64,000 nucleotides of DNA from Mycobacterium sp. EPa45 (GCF_001021385.1 NZ_CP011773.1:1550001-1614000), one strand, 5' to 3'; shown: positions 19,582 to 30,800, counted from the stretch's first letter. Translations and numbers: made by a program. The notes: generated from the letters alone by a model not told the origin.

Positions 19582-21152
19582 TCGACACCGTCCAGAAGCT
19601 GTTGCGCACCCGGATCGACGACGATTCGCTCGCGGTGATCTCACCCGAGCGCACCTGGACGTGGCGCGAGTACCTGGCCGGAGCGACCGCGGAAGCCTCC
19701 GCATTGCTCGCTCTGATGGACCCGGCGCGGCCGCTGCATGCCGGTGCGCTGATGACGAATTCGCCGGCCTACGTGCGGTCGATGGCCGCGGCGGCGCTCG
19801 GCGGCTATGTGTTGTGCGGTATCAACACCACCCGCCGGGGGGAGGGTTTGGTCTCGGACATCCGCCGCTCGGACTGTCAGCTGTTGCTGGTCGACGGCGA
19901 CCACGCCGCGCTGCTCGACGGTCTGGACCTCACCGGTATCGCCGTGCTGAATGTGACGGGCGCACGCTACGGGGAAGCGGTTGCCGAAGCGAAACCGCTT
20001 GTTCCGCACGAAGTCACCGGCACCGACCCGTTCATGATGATCTTCACCTCCGGCACCAGCGGCAACCCGAAGGCTGTGCCGTTCGTCCACACGATGAGCG
20101 TCATGTGCGGCCTGAGCCTGGTGGCCCAGATGGACATCACCGCCGACGACGTGTGCTATCTCGCGATGCCACTGTTCCATTCGAACGGAGTGGCCGTCGG
20201 GTTCTCGGTGGCGATCACCGCAGGCGCGGCGATGGTCCCGGTGAAGTTCTCGGTGTCGCGCCTGCTGCCGGATTTGCGCCGTTACGGCGTCACGTTCATG
20301 AACTATGTGGGCAAGCCGCTGGCGCTGGTACTGGCCACCCCCGAACAACCCGACGACGCCGACAACCCGCTGCGCATCATGTACGGCAACGAGGCCACCG
20401 ACCGCGATATCGCAGAGTTCTCCCGCCGTTTCGGCTGTCGCATCATCGACGGCTTCGGCTCCAGCGAGTTCGCCGTCGTCGTGGTCCGCGAGGACGGCAC
20501 CCCGCCCGGCTCGATCGGCAAGGGCTGGGGCGGAGTGTCGATTTACCATCCCGACAGCGTGACCGAATGCGCCACAGCAATTTTCGACGATAACGGAGCG
20601 CTGGTAAATGCCGACGATGCGGTCGGGGAGCTGGTGAACACGACCGGCTCGGGACCGTTCACCGGCTACTACAACGATGCGGACGCGACTTCCGAACGGC
20701 TTCGGCACGGCATGTACTGGACCGGCGACCTGGCCTACCGCGATGCCGACGGCTGGATCTACCTGGCCGGCCGGACCTCGGACTGGATGCGCGTCGACGG
20801 GGAGAACATGGCCGCCGCACCGATCGAGCGGATCCTGTTGCGGCTAGCGCAAGTCAACCAGGTGGCGGTCTACGCGGTGCCCGACGAACGGGTCGGCGAT
20901 CAGGTGATGGCGGCGGTCGTTCTGCGTCAGGGCGAGTCGTTGACCCCGGCGCAGTTCGAGGAGTTCCTGGCCGCCCAGCCCGATTTGTCGCCGAAGGCCT
21001 GGCCGCGGTTCGTCCGCATCAACGATGATCTGCCGCAGACCGCCACGAACAAGGTCCTCAAGAGGGAGCTGAGCGCGGCCGGTGTGACGGCCGGGGGCGG
21101 GGTGCTCTGGGAACGGGGAGCCCGGGAGACCAGCTACCGGGTGGTCGACTAG
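19578..21152 (+). CDS. AMP-forming acyl-CoA ligase (FadD17-like)
   Basis: A 524-residue member of the ANL superfamily that activates a carboxylic acid as acyl-AMP and then acyl-CoA. The phosphate loop is IFTSGTSGNPKAVPF; further motifs are GFGSSEF, GMYWTGDLAYRDADGWIYLAGR and the catalytic C-terminal Lys in LPQTATNKVLKREL. Length and architecture recall FadD17, which in M. tuberculosis sits beside fadE26-fadE27. As the last gene of the operon it would supply the CoA ester to the dehydrogenase, hydratase and aldolase encoded upstream. The ATG at 19578 overlaps the DUF35 stop (ATGA). Confidence 0.88.
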   Translation: MIDTVQKLLRTRIDDDSLAVISPERTWTWREYLAGATAEASALLALMDPARPLHAGALMTNSPAYVRSMAAAALGGYVLCGINTTRRGEGLVSDIRRSDCQLLLVDGDHAALLDGLDLTGIAVLNVTGARYGEAVAEAKPLVPHEVTGTDPFMMIFTSGTSGNPKAVPFVHTMSVMCGLSLVAQMDITADDVCYLAMPLFHSNGVAVGFSVAITAGAAMVPVKFSVSRLLPDLRRYGVTFMNYVGKPLALVLATPEQPDDADNPLRIMYGNEATDRDIAEFSRRFGCRIIDGFGSSEFAVVVVREDGTPPGSIGKGWGGVSIYHPDSVTECATAIFDDNGALVNADDAVGELVNTTGSGPFTGYYNDADATSERLRHGMYWTGDLAYRDADGWIYLAGRTSDWMRVDGENMAAAPIERILLRLAQVNQVAVYAVPDERVGDQVMAAVVLRQGESLTPAQFEEFLAAQPDLSPKAWPRFVRINDDLPQTATNKVLKRELSAAGVTAGGGVLWERGARETSYRVVD

Positions 21153-21239
21153 AAAGCCTTCCGCGAGCGTGCGGCACGATACGGCGAGAGCGGTGTGTCG
21201 CGGATGAAACCGCACAGTGGGCGGCTCGACGAAGGTGAG

Positions 21240-22010
21240 TCAGCGCGCGAACATCAACGCGCGCTTGACTTCCTGGATCGCCTTGGTGACCTCGATGCCG
21301 CGCGGGCAGGCGTCGGTGCAGTTGAACGTGGTGCGGCAGCGCCACACCCCGTCGACGTCGTTGAGGATGTCGAGGCGCTCGGCGGCGCCCTCGTCGCGGC
21401 TGTCGAAGATGAAGCGGTGCGCGTTGACGATCGCGGCCGGCCCGAAGTACGACCCTTCGCTCCAGTACACCGGGCAGCTGGTCGTGCAGCAGGCACACAG
21501 GATGCACTTGGTGGTGTCGTCGTAGCGGGCCCGGTCGGTCGGGCTCTGAATGCGTTCGCGGGTGGGGGGATTGCCCGAGGTGATCAGATACGGCTTCACC
21601 GCGCGGTAGGCGTCGAAGAACGGCTCCATGTTGACCACCAGGTCCTTCTCCACGGCCAGGCCGCGGATCGGCTCGATGGTGATGGTCAGCGGCTTGTCCT
21701 TCTTGGGCAACAGGTCGCGCATCAGCACCTTGCACGCCAGCCGGTTGACGCCGTTGATCCGCATCGCGTCCGAGCCGCACACCCCGTGCGCGCACGAGCG
21801 GCGGAAGGTCAGCGTCCCGTCCAGGTAGCTCTTCACGTAGATCAGCAGGTTCAGCAACCGATCCGATGGCAGGCAGGGCACCCGAAAGCTCTGGTAGCCG
21901 GCGCTGTCGGGATCCTCCGGGTTGAACCGCGCGATCTTGAGTGTCACCATCACCGCGCCGTCCGGAATCGGCGGCAGCGCGGGCTCTTTGCGCTCAGGTG
22001 CAATCGTCAT
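21240..22010 (-). CDS. sdhB: succinate dehydrogenase iron-sulfur subunit
   Basis: A 256-residue iron-sulfur subunit that passes electrons from SdhA to the quinone site. The plant-type [2Fe-2S] ligands are in RRSCAHGVCGSDAM and the later Cys of LACKVL; the C-terminal ferredoxin part has KCILCACCTTSCP for [4Fe-4S] and RCRTTFNCTDACP for the [3Fe-4S] cluster. It starts two bases after the sdhA stop and is the last gene of sdhCDAB. It is convergent with the fadD17-like gene across an 87-base gap. Confidence 0.96.
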   Translation of the reverse strand: MTIAPERKEPALPPIPDGAVMVTLKIARFNPEDPDSAGYQSFRVPCLPSDRLLNLLIYVKSYLDGTLTFRRSCAHGVCGSDAMRINGVNRLACKVLMRDLLPKKDKPLTITIEPIRGLAVEKDLVVNMEPFFDAYRAVKPYLITSGNPPTRERIQSPTDRARYDDTTKCILCACCTTSCPVYWSEGSYFGPAAIVNAHRFIFDSRDEGAAERLDILNDVDGVWRCRTTFNCTDACPRGIEVTKAIQEVKRALMFAR

Positions 22011-22012
22011 CT

Positions 22013-23767
22013 CTAGTACTTCCGCTCCATCGGCTCGTAGCGGGTCTGCACGACAGGTTTGTAGTCCAGCCGGATGTCGCTGAGGAGCTCATGGCCTTCC
22101 TTGTACGCCATGGTGTGCCGCATGTAGTTGGTGTCGTCGCGGTTCGGGTAGTCCTCCCGGGCGTGACCGCCACGAGATTCCTTGCGGTTGAGCGCACCGA
22201 CGACGGTGACTTCGGCCAGTTCCAGCAGGAATCCCAGCTCGATGGCTTCCAGCAGGTCGCTGTTGTACCGCTTTCCCTTGTCGTGCACACTGATTCGGGC
22301 ATACCGCTCCTTGAGAGCGTGGATGTCGGTGAGCGCCTGCTTGAGGGTCTCCTCGGTGCGGAACACCGCGGCGTTGTTGTCCATCGACTGCTGCAGCGCG
22401 CCGCGGATGTCGGCCACCCGCTCGTTGCCGTGCTCGCTCAGGATGTCGGCGACCCAGTTCACCACCATGCCGGCCGGCTGCTCGGGCAGGTCGACGAAAT
22501 CGTGGCCGAGGGCGTAATTCGCGGCGGAGATCCCCGCGCGACGGCCGAAGACGTTGATGTCCAGCAGCGAGTTGGTGCCCAGCCGATTGGCGCCGTGCAC
22601 CGACACACACGCGCATTCGCCGGCGGCGTACAGGCCCGGCACCGTCGTGGTGTTGTCCCGCAACACCTGTCCGGTGACGGTGGTCGGGATACCGCCCATC
22701 ACGTAGTGGCAGGTGGGGTAGACCGGCACCAGCTCCTTGACCGGGTCGACACCGAGGTAGGTGCGGGCGAACTCGGTGATGTCGGGCAGTTTCGCCTCCA
22801 GCACGTCCTCGCCGAGGTGGCGCACGTCGATGTACACGTAGTCCTTGTGCGGGCCGGCGCCGCGGCCTTCCAGGACCTCGAGCACCATCGAGCGGGCGAC
22901 GATGTCGCGTGGCGCCAGGTCGACGATGGTGGGGGCGTAACGCTCCATGAACCGCTCGCCCTCGCCGTTGAGCAGTCGGCCGCCCTCGCCGCGGACCGCC
23001 TCGGAGATGAGGATCCCCAGACCGGCCAGGCCGGTCGGATGGAACTGGTGGAACTCCATGTCCTCCAACGGAAGTCCCTTGCGGAAGACGATCCCCAGGC
23101 CGTCGCCGGTCAGCGTGTGTGCGTTGGAGGTGGTCTTGTACATCCGCCCCGAGCCGCCGGTGGCGAACACGATGGCCTTGGCGTGGAATACGTGGATGTC
23201 GCCGGTGGCGAGCTCGTAGGCCACCACCCCGCTGGCCACCGGGCCGCTCGGAGTTTCGGTCAGCACCAAGTCCAGCGCATAGAACTCGTTGAAGAACTCC
23301 ACGTCGTGCTTGACGCAGTTCTGGTACAGCGTCTGCAGGATCATGTGGCCGGTGCGGTCGGCGGCATAACAGGCGCGGCGGACCGGCGCCTTGCCGTGGT
23401 CGCGGGTGTGGCCGCCGAACCGGCGCTGGTCGATGCGACCCTCCGGGGTGCGGTTGAACGGCATCCCCATCTTCTCGAGGTCGAGCACCGCGTCGATGGC
23501 TTCCTTGGCCATGATCTCGACGGCATCCTGGTCGGCGAGATAGTCACCACCCTTGACGGTGTCGAAGGTGTGCCACTCCCAGTTGTCCTCTTCGACATTG
23601 GCCAGCGCCGCGCACATGCCGCCCTGGGCGGCGCCGGTGTGCGAGCGGGTCGGGTACAGCTTGGTCAGCACCGCGGTCCGTACCCGCGGGCCCGCCTCGA
23701 CAGCGGCGCGCATGCCGGCCCCGCCGGCGCCGACGATGACCACGTCGTAGCGGTGTTCGGTAATCAT
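22013..23767 (-). CDS. sdhA: succinate dehydrogenase flavoprotein subunit
   Basis: A 584-residue flavoprotein that oxidises succinate to fumarate at the inner face of the membrane. The N-terminal dinucleotide fold is YDVVIVGAGGAGMRAA, the covalent FAD attachment region is RSHTGAAQGGM with its His, and GRIDQRRFGGHTRDHGKAPVRRACYAADRTGH and HGANRLGTNSLLDINVFGRRAG are conserved active-site and FAD segments. Length is normal. It lies 19 bases after sdhD. Confidence 0.97.
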   Translation of the reverse strand: MITEHRYDVVIVGAGGAGMRAAVEAGPRVRTAVLTKLYPTRSHTGAAQGGMCAALANVEEDNWEWHTFDTVKGGDYLADQDAVEIMAKEAIDAVLDLEKMGMPFNRTPEGRIDQRRFGGHTRDHGKAPVRRACYAADRTGHMILQTLYQNCVKHDVEFFNEFYALDLVLTETPSGPVASGVVAYELATGDIHVFHAKAIVFATGGSGRMYKTTSNAHTLTGDGLGIVFRKGLPLEDMEFHQFHPTGLAGLGILISEAVRGEGGRLLNGEGERFMERYAPTIVDLAPRDIVARSMVLEVLEGRGAGPHKDYVYIDVRHLGEDVLEAKLPDITEFARTYLGVDPVKELVPVYPTCHYVMGGIPTTVTGQVLRDNTTTVPGLYAAGECACVSVHGANRLGTNSLLDINVFGRRAGISAANYALGHDFVDLPEQPAGMVVNWVADILSEHGNERVADIRGALQQSMDNNAAVFRTEETLKQALTDIHALKERYARISVHDKGKRYNSDLLEAIELGFLLELAEVTVVGALNRKESRGGHAREDYPNRDDTNYMRHTMAYKEGHELLSDIRLDYKPVVQTRYEPMERKY

Positions 23768-23786
23768 TTTCGCCTCGAAAGAGCTT

Positions 23787-24248
23787 CTAGGAGATGTTGG
23801 GGTCGAAGGTGAGCAGCACGTAGGTTCCCACCACCAGGGTGATGAGCATCGCGATCACCAGCAGCGAGTTGAGCCAGAACTTCGTCGAGTCCTTGCGGGC
23901 GTAGTCACCGATGATCGTGCGGATCCCGTTGCCGCCGTGCAGCTGTGCCAGCCACAACAGCAGCAGGTCCCAGGTCTGCCAGAACGGCGAGGCCCAGCGC
24001 TGCGCGACGTAATTGAAGTCGATGCGGTAGACGCCGCCGTCCCACATCAGCCCGATGAACAGGTGACCCAGGGCGAGGAAGATGAGCACGACGCCGGAGA
24101 ACCGCATGAACAGCCAGGCGTACTTCTCGAAGTTCGGCATGCCGGAGCGCCGGCGGGGGGTGCGCGGGTTGTCCAGCCCGGCCGGGCGGTCGTGGCTGCG
24201 TTCCAGGATCGGTGCCGGCGGGCCGAGCCGGCTCTCGGGCGCGCTCAT
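23787..24248 (-). CDS. sdhD: succinate dehydrogenase membrane anchor subunit
   Basis: A 153-residue hydrophobic anchor with three membrane helices (about residues 45-70, 90-110 and 125-150). The segments YAWLFMRFSGVVLIFLALGH and QLHGGNGIRTIIGDYARKD are typical of the family, with His and Arg likely near heme or quinone. The frame continues upstream, but the ATG at 24248 overlapping the sdhC stop (ATGA) gives the expected protein. Confidence 0.92.
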   Translation of the reverse strand: MSAPESRLGPPAPILERSHDRPAGLDNPRTPRRRSGMPNFEKYAWLFMRFSGVVLIFLALGHLFIGLMWDGGVYRIDFNYVAQRWASPFWQTWDLLLLWLAQLHGGNGIRTIIGDYARKDSTKFWLNSLLVIAMLITLVVGTYVLLTFDPNIS

Positions 24249-24667
24249 AGAAACCGCTCCGCCATGTGAATGCCGATGATCACCAGCGAGGGCACCATGA
24301 CCAGCAACCACACCGCGGCCACCGCCCACAGCATCTGCCGTTGATAGCGCGGGCCCTTCCACCAGAAGTCGATGAGGATGATCCGTACGCCGTTGAGTGC
24401 GTGATACAGCAGGGCGGCCACCAGGCCGATTTCCATCAGGCCGACGATCGGTGTCTTGTACGTCTCGACGACCTCGTTGTAGGCCTGCGGGCTGACCCGG
24501 ACCAGGGCGGTGTCGAGGACGTGCACGAAGAGGAAGAAGAAGATCGTGGTGCCGGTGATTCGGTGGAGCACCCACGACCACATGCCGGGGTCGCCGCGGT
24601 AAAGGGTGCGCCGTCGTCGTGTCGACTTGTCGCGGGGGGCCGGCACGACCGGTGCCGCTGTACTCAT
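24245..24667 (-). CDS. sdhC: succinate dehydrogenase cytochrome b556 subunit
   Basis: A 140-residue membrane subunit. GDPGMWSWVLHRITGTTIFFFLFVH is the signature with the conserved Ser/His/Arg, followed by helices LVAALLYHALNGVRIILIDF and AAVWLLVMVPSLVIIGIHM; the His residues are likely heme ligands. It is the first gene of sdhCDAB. A clear Shine-Dalgarno (TTGGAGGCG) lies seven bases before the ATG. It is divergent from cdd across 181 bases. Confidence 0.95.
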   Translation of the reverse strand: MSTAAPVVPAPRDKSTRRRRTLYRGDPGMWSWVLHRITGTTIFFFLFVHVLDTALVRVSPQAYNEVVETYKTPIVGLMEIGLVAALLYHALNGVRIILIDFWWKGPRYQRQMLWAVAAVWLLVMVPSLVIIGIHMAERFL

Positions 24668-24848
24668 TCAGCGCCTCCAACACCATCGTTGCTTTTGGGT
24701 GGACTCTAACTCCGTTTGTACGGCGAAAGAATTACGGTGCAAGGACAACAGGCGGCCATCCGGGCAGATTGTGCCGGTGTGGCCGGCAGGAGACGACTCT
24801 GGCGAGGCGGTTGGTGAATGCATTCAGTACGGGCGTGGTTGGCGACGC

Positions 24849-25262
24849 ATGACCGGTGAAATCGAATGGAACCTCTTGCGCGCCAAGGCAATTGATGCAG
24901 CGACGAACGCCTACGCGCCATATTCACGGTTCCCGGTCGGGGCCGCTGGGTTGGTCGATGACGGCCGCGTCATCACCGGCTGCAATGTGGAGAATGTCTC
25001 ATATGGCCTAGGTCTCTGCGCCGAGTGCGCAGTGGTCTGCGCCCTGGTCTCCGGAGGTGGCGGACGGCTGATCGCCGTGGCAGTCGTCGACGGTCGTGGC
25101 GCCGCCCTGATGCCGTGCGGGCGCTGCAGGCAGCTCCTTCTCGAGCACGGCGGTCCGGATCTGCTCATCGATCATTCCGACAGCCCGCGTCGGCTGGCCG
25201 AACTGCTGCCCGACGCGTTCGGCCCCGACGACCTTGCCCGGATGGAGCGGGAAAAGCCGTGA
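24849..25262 (+). CDS. cdd: cytidine deaminase
   Basis: A 137-residue zinc enzyme converting cytidine and deoxycytidine to uridine and deoxyuridine (pyrimidine salvage). The catalytic motifs are GLCAECAVV (Cys ligand and Glu acid in the HAE/CAE position) and MPCGRCRQLL (two Cys zinc ligands); substrate-binding YSRFPVGAAG and GCNVENVSYG are present. The ATG at 24849 gives the normal short N-terminus. It overlaps deoA by four bases, starting a cdd-deoA-add operon. Confidence 0.95.
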   Translation: MTGEIEWNLLRAKAIDAATNAYAPYSRFPVGAAGLVDDGRVITGCNVENVSYGLGLCAECAVVCALVSGGGGRLIAVAVVDGRGAALMPCGRCRQLLLEHGGPDLLIDHSDSPRRLAELLPDAFGPDDLARMEREKP

Positions 25263-26596
25263 CGCAGTTCACATTCGATGCGCCGACGGTCATCCGGGTC
25301 AAGCGCGACGGTGGCCGGCTGTCCGACGCGGCGATCGACTGGGTGATCGACGCCTACACCGACGGCCGGGTCGCCGACGAACAGATGTCGGCGCTGCTGA
25401 TGGCGATCTTCCTTCGCGGGATGGACCGTGGCGAGATCTCCCGGTGGACGACGGCGATGATCGCGTCCGGCGAACGCCTGGACTTCAGCGATCTGCGCCG
25501 CGACGGGCGCCCGATCCCGACCGTGGACAAGCACTCCACCGGTGGTGTGGGCGACAAGATCACCATTCCGCTGGTTGCCGTGGTCGCCGCCTGCGGTGCG
25601 GCGGTTCCGCAAGCGGCCGGCCGGGGGCTGGGGCACACCGGCGGCACCCTGGACAAGCTGGAGTCCATTCCCGGATTTACTGCGGAGATCTCCAAAGATC
25701 AAGTCCGCCAGCAGTTATCGGAGATCGGCGCGGCCATCTTCGCGGCCGGTGAACTCGCCCCGGCCGACCGTAAGATCTACGCGCTGCGCGATGTCACCGG
25801 GACAGTCGAATCGTTGCCGCTGATCGCCAGTTCGGTGATGAGCAAGAAGCTGGCCGAAGGCGCTGACGCTCTGGTGCTCGACGTCAAGGTCGGCCGCGGT
25901 GCGTTCCTGAAGACCGAGGCCGAGTCACGGGAACTGGCAGCCACCATGGTCGAGCTGGGTCTGGCCCAGGGTGTGCCGACGAGGGCGATCCTGACCAATA
26001 TGGACATCCCGCTCGGCCGCGCGGTAGGCAACGCTCTGGAGGTCGCCGAGTCCCTGGAGGTGCTGGCCGGCGGTGGACCCGAGGACGTCGTGGAGCTGAC
26101 CGTGCGGCTGGCGGCCGAGATGCTGGATCTGGCCGGGATCGACGACCGCGACCCAGCCGAGACCCTGCGTGACGGCACCGCGATGGATCGCTTCCGCGCG
26201 CTGGTGACCGCGCAGGGCGGTGATGTTCACGCACAGCTTCCGATCGGTGCCCATTCCGAGACCGTCCCGGCACCGCGGGGCGGCACAATGGGGGACATCG
26301 ACGCGATGGCGATGGGGCTTGCGGTGTGGCGGCTCGGCGCTGGCCGAGCCGTCCCGGGCCAGCCTGTGCAATTCGGGGCCGGCGTGCGCATCCATCGCCG
26401 GCCCGGTGAGCCGGTCAGCCCAGGTGAGCCGCTGTTCACTCTCTACACCGACACCGCCGAGCGGATCCCCGCGGCGATGGCCGAGCTGGCTGGCGGGTTC
26501 ACCGTCGTCGACTCGGTTCCGATCCCCGGGGCGCTGCGCTCCGGCCCGCCGTTGCCGACGCCACGCCCGCTCATCATCGATCGGATCGTCCGATGA
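25259..26596 (+). CDS. deoA: thymidine phosphorylase
   Basis: A 445-residue enzyme that phosphorolyses thymidine and deoxyuridine to base and deoxyribose 1-phosphate. The family signature is nearly complete: [17 protein letters not shown] (phosphate/substrate loop), then [36 protein letters not shown] and [17 protein letters not shown]. The GTG start overlaps the cdd stop, and its own stop overlaps the add start, so the three salvage genes are translationally coupled. Confidence 0.96.
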   Translation: MTQFTFDAPTVIRVKRDGGRLSDAAIDWVIDAYTDGRVADEQMSALLMAIFLRGMDRGEISRWTTAMIASGERLDFSDLRRDGRPIPTVDKHSTGGVGDKITIPLVAVVAACGAAVPQAAGRGLGHTGGTLDKLESIPGFTAEISKDQVRQQLSEIGAAIFAAGELAPADRKIYALRDVTGTVESLPLIASSVMSKKLAEGADALVLDVKVGRGAFLKTEAESRELAATMVELGLAQGVPTRAILTNMDIPLGRAVGNALEVAESLEVLAGGGPEDVVELTVRLAAEMLDLAGIDDRDPAETLRDGTAMDRFRALVTAQGGDVHAQLPIGAHSETVPAPRGGTMGDIDAMAMGLAVWRLGAGRAVPGQPVQFGAGVRIHRRPGEPVSPGEPLFTLYTDTAERIPAAMAELAGGFTVVDSVPIPGALRSGPPLPTPRPLIIDRIVR

Positions 26597-27681
26597 CCAC
26601 ACCGCTGACACTGCCCATGATCGGCCGAGCGCCCAAGGCGCTGCTGCACGACCACCTCGACGGCGGCCTGCGCCCGGCCACCGTCCTGGATATCGCCGGT
26701 CAGATCGGCTACGACGGGCTCCCCGCGACCGACGAAGCCGGGTTGGCCGAGTTCTTCCGCACCGCCGCCCACAGTGGGTCGCTGGTGCGGTACCTCGAAC
26801 CATTCGCCCACACCGTCGCGGTCATGCAGACCCCGGAGGCGCTGCACCGGGTGGCGTTCGAGTGCGTCGAGGACCTGGCGGCCGACAACGTGGTGTACGC
26901 CGAGGTGCGGTTCGCTCCCGAGCTGCACATCGACCGCGGGCTGTCTCTCGACGAGGTGGTCGACGCGGTGCTGGCCGGGTTCGCGGACGGCGAGAAGGCT
27001 GCGGCGGCTGACGGACGTCCCATCGTGGTGCGCTGCCTGGTGACTGCGATGCGCCACGCCGCGCGTTCGCGCGAGATCGCCGCACTGGCAATCCGGTTCC
27101 GCGACAAGGGAGTTGTCGGCTTCGACATAGCCGGCGCCGAGGCCGGTTATCCGCCCACCCGCCACCTCGACGCGTTCGAGTACATGCGAAGTAACAACGC
27201 CCGCTTCACCATTCACGCGGGTGAGGCGTTCGGATTGCCGTCCATTCACGAGGCACTGGCCTATTGCGGGGCCGATCGATTGGGTCATGGGGTGCGCATC
27301 GTCGACGACATCGAGGTGACGGGCGACGGCACAGCCCGGCTGGGGCCGCTGGCGGCAATCCTGCGTGACAAGCGGATCCCGCTGGAGCTGTGCCCGAGCT
27401 CGAATGTGCAGACCGGCGCCGTGGACAGCATTGCCAGCCATCCGTTCGATCTGCTCGCCCGGCTGCGTTTCCGCGTCACCGTCAACACCGACAACCGCCT
27501 GATGAGCGACACCACGATGAGCCAGGAGATGACCCGCCTGGTCGAGGCGTTCGGTTATGGGTGGAGCGATCTGGAGCGGTTCACGATCAACGCGATGAAG
27601 TCGGCGTTCATCCACTTCGACGAGCGGCTGGCGATCATCGACGAGGTGATCAAACCGCGCTATGCGGTACTGATCGGCTGA
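26593..27681 (+). CDS. add: adenosine deaminase
   Basis: A 362-residue TIM-barrel zinc enzyme deaminating adenosine and deoxyadenosine to inosine forms. Visible motifs are the metal-binding [10 protein letters not shown], the IHAGEAFG segment with the catalytic Glu, [21 protein letters not shown] and [13 protein letters not shown] (Asp pair). Last gene of cdd-deoA-add, overlapping deoA by four bases. The 171 bases after it contain no gene or obvious structure before the mmpL start. Confidence 0.95.
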   Translation: MTTPLTLPMIGRAPKALLHDHLDGGLRPATVLDIAGQIGYDGLPATDEAGLAEFFRTAAHSGSLVRYLEPFAHTVAVMQTPEALHRVAFECVEDLAADNVVYAEVRFAPELHIDRGLSLDEVVDAVLAGFADGEKAAAADGRPIVVRCLVTAMRHAARSREIAALAIRFRDKGVVGFDIAGAEAGYPPTRHLDAFEYMRSNNARFTIHAGEAFGLPSIHEALAYCGADRLGHGVRIVDDIEVTGDGTARLGPLAAILRDKRIPLELCPSSNVQTGAVDSIASHPFDLLARLRFRVTVNTDNRLMSDTTMSQEMTRLVEAFGYGWSDLERFTINAMKSAFIHFDERLAIIDEVIKPRYAVLIG

Positions 27682-27852
27682 GGCTCGTCGGCTCCGGCCA
27701 AATTGTTTGCTCAGCGTCGAGGCGGAGTCCTTCCCGCCGCGCGCTGGCACCCCGGTGCGCGTACGATCCGATTTGCGGGCGTGGATTCGCCACGAATTGG
27801 CCCGCCACCTCGTGATACATCTGCGGGGATTCGCGCGATGTAACTTGGTGTG

Positions 27853-30800
27853 ATGTCCAAGCGCGCCGTTTTGAAGGGCGTGTCAGCGCATAGGCTCTTC
27901 ACGGGCTTGGGTCGAGCTATCGTTCGCCACCCTCTGCTCGTGATCGCTGCTTGGCTCGTACTGGCGGGGGCGCTGTTCGCCTTCATCACGCCGCTCGCCG
28001 TCGTTGCGGCCCGCAACCCGCCGAGTTTCCTTCCCGCGGACGCTCCGGTTCTGCAATCCGTCAAGAAGATGCAGGGTGCCTTTCACGAAGCCGACGCGGG
28101 CAATTTCGCGGCGATCATCCTCAGCGATGAGAACGGGCTGACACCGGCCGACGAGGACGCCTATCGAAGGATCGTCGACAGGCTCAAGGACGACACCAAG
28201 AACGTCACGTCGCTCCAGGACTTCCTGCGCACCCCGGAACTGAAAGAGGTGATGACCAGCAAGGACAAGAAAGCCTGGAACCTGCCGGTCAGTATGACCG
28301 GGACAATGGGCGCCCCGGACGGGCAGGAGGCGTACCGCAACGTCATCAAGACCGTCCAGGATGCGGCGAAGGGCTCATCACTGCAGGTCAACGTCGTTGG
28401 CGGCGGCGCGACGCTCGAGGATATGAACGCCATCGGTGCAGAAGATCAGCACATGATCGAGATTGCCACCGTCGGCCTGGTCTTCTCGATCCTGCTGCTG
28501 GTCTATCGCAGCCTGCTGGCGATGCTGATGCCGCTGATCACCATCGGCATCTCGCTGGTGGTCGCGCAGCAGGCCGTCGCGGGTCTCGGTGAGCTCGGGT
28601 TGGGCCTGGGCCCGCAGACGATGATGTTGATGACCGGCATGATCATGGGCGCCGGCATCGATTACGGCGTCTTCCTCTACAGCCGATATCAGGAGCTCAC
28701 CAAGACCGGGATGGTGTCCGACGCTGCGCTTGTCGAGGCACTGAGCTCGATCGGCGAGGTGATCGCCGGATCGGCGGGCACGGTCGCGCTGACATTCCTC
28801 GGAATGTCGTTCACCAAACTGGCGATCTTCTCCACTGTGGGGCCTGCCCTGACGGTCACGATCGTGGTGGGCTTCCTGGCCTCGATCACCCTGCTGCCGG
28901 CCTTCATCGTGCTGGCGGGCAGGCGGGGATGGATCAAGCAACGACGCGACATCACGGGTCGGCTGTGGCGGCGCTCCGGTGTCATGATCGTCCGCCGCCC
29001 CGTTGCGCTGCTGGCGACCAGCGTGGTGATTCTTGGTGCGTTGGCCGCCACCACCACGCAGATGAGGTTCAACTACGACGACCGCAAGAACCTGCCGCAG
29101 GACTCCGCGAGCAACCACGCCTACGAGGTGATGGACAGGCACTTCCCGATCAGCGGCACGCTGCAGCAGTTCCTGTTCATCCAGTCCCCGAAGGATCTGC
29201 GCAGCCCGAAGGCGTTGGCCGACATGGAGCAGATGGCCGCGCGTATCGCGCAGCTGCCCGACATCGACATGGTCCGCGGCATCACCCGCCCGACCGGCCA
29301 GGTGCTCGAGCAGGCCAAGACGACGTATCAGGCCGGTGAAGTCGGCACGAAGCTCGGTGATGCGTCCAATCTGATCCATACCAACGACGACAACCTCAGC
29401 CTCCTCTCGGGCGGTGCGGGCAAGATGGCCGACGTCCTCGGTGAGATCCGCAATCAGGTGGTGGGATCGATTGCCAGCGTCCGGGGCTTGGCGAGCGCGC
29501 TGGATGCCATGTCGCAGAAGTTCGGCGGCTCCAAGACACTGGACCAGATCGACAAGACCGCCTCACTGACGATCAGCATGCGGTCGCTGGGTGATTCGTT
29601 GGGGTTGAGCATTCTGCGGGTCACCGGCATCGGCGACTGGGCCGAGCCGATGCTCAAGGCGCTCAACGTGAGCCCGGAGTGCGATGCGGACCCCGCATGC
29701 GTCAACTCCCGATCCGACCTGCAGAAGATCGTCGACGTCGCCAACACGCCCGCCGTCAAGTCCATCGAGGAATTCGCCCGTGAGTTGTCCAAGACCGACG
29801 GCTCTCAGCGGCTTGACCAGTCCGTCCACGATCTGAGCCAGAGCGTCCAGAAAGCGACGTCGGCGGCCCGTTCACTCGGCGTGGGTCAACCGGGCGGGGT
29901 CGAGAAGAAACTCAACGACGCGGTGACGGGCGTCAACACGCTCGCCGATTCCAGTCGCCAACTCGCCATAGGTGTCCAGACTCTGGTGGATCAGACCCGC
30001 AACCTCGGGCAGGGTCTGGATCAGGCCTCGTCGTTCCTGTTGGCGATGAAGCGGGAGGCTGCGGACCCGCCGATGTCGGGCTTCTACATTCCGCCGCAGG
30101 TGCTCACGATGGACGAGTTCAAGAAGGCCGCCAAGCTGTTCGTCTCCGAGGACGGCCATTCCGCGCGCTATCTGATCCAGACGTCGCTGAACCCGTTCAG
30201 CACCGAGGCGATGGACCAGACCAAGCTGATCGTCAGCACCGCGAACGCCGCAACGCCGAACACGCAGCTGGCCGGTGCCGACATCTCGATGGTGGGCTTC
30301 TCGTCGATCAACGCCAACGTCCGAGACTTCTACGACTCAGACTTCGTCTACATCCTGTGCATGACGCTGACGGTCGTCTTCTTGATCTTGATACTGCTGC
30401 TGCGTGCGGTCGTCGCGCCGCTGTATCTGGTGTTGTCGGTGGTGTTGTCGTACGGCGCCGCGCTCGGCATCGGAGTCGTGTTGTTCCAGTTCATCCTGGG
30501 TAAGGACCTGGCTTGGGGCGTGCCGGGAATCGCGTTCATGGTGCTCGTCGCCGTCGGTGCCGACTACAACCTGCTGCTGATCTCGCGGATCCGCGACGAG
30601 GCCAAATACGGTGTGCGGTCGGCGGTCATCCGCACTGTCGGCGCCACCGGCGGCGTGATCACGTCGGCGGGCCTGATTTTCGCGGCATCGATGATGGCCC
30701 TGACCGTGAGCAGTGTCCTCACCGCCGCGCAGATCGGCTTCGTGATCGGCGTGGGCCTTCTGCTCGACACGTTCCTGGTCCGCACGCTCACCGTGCCGGC

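Noticed and set aside
27682..27852. Possible small RNA or tRNA in the 171-base gap before mmpL
   Set aside because: No cloverleaf, strong hairpin or terminator could be found by eye.
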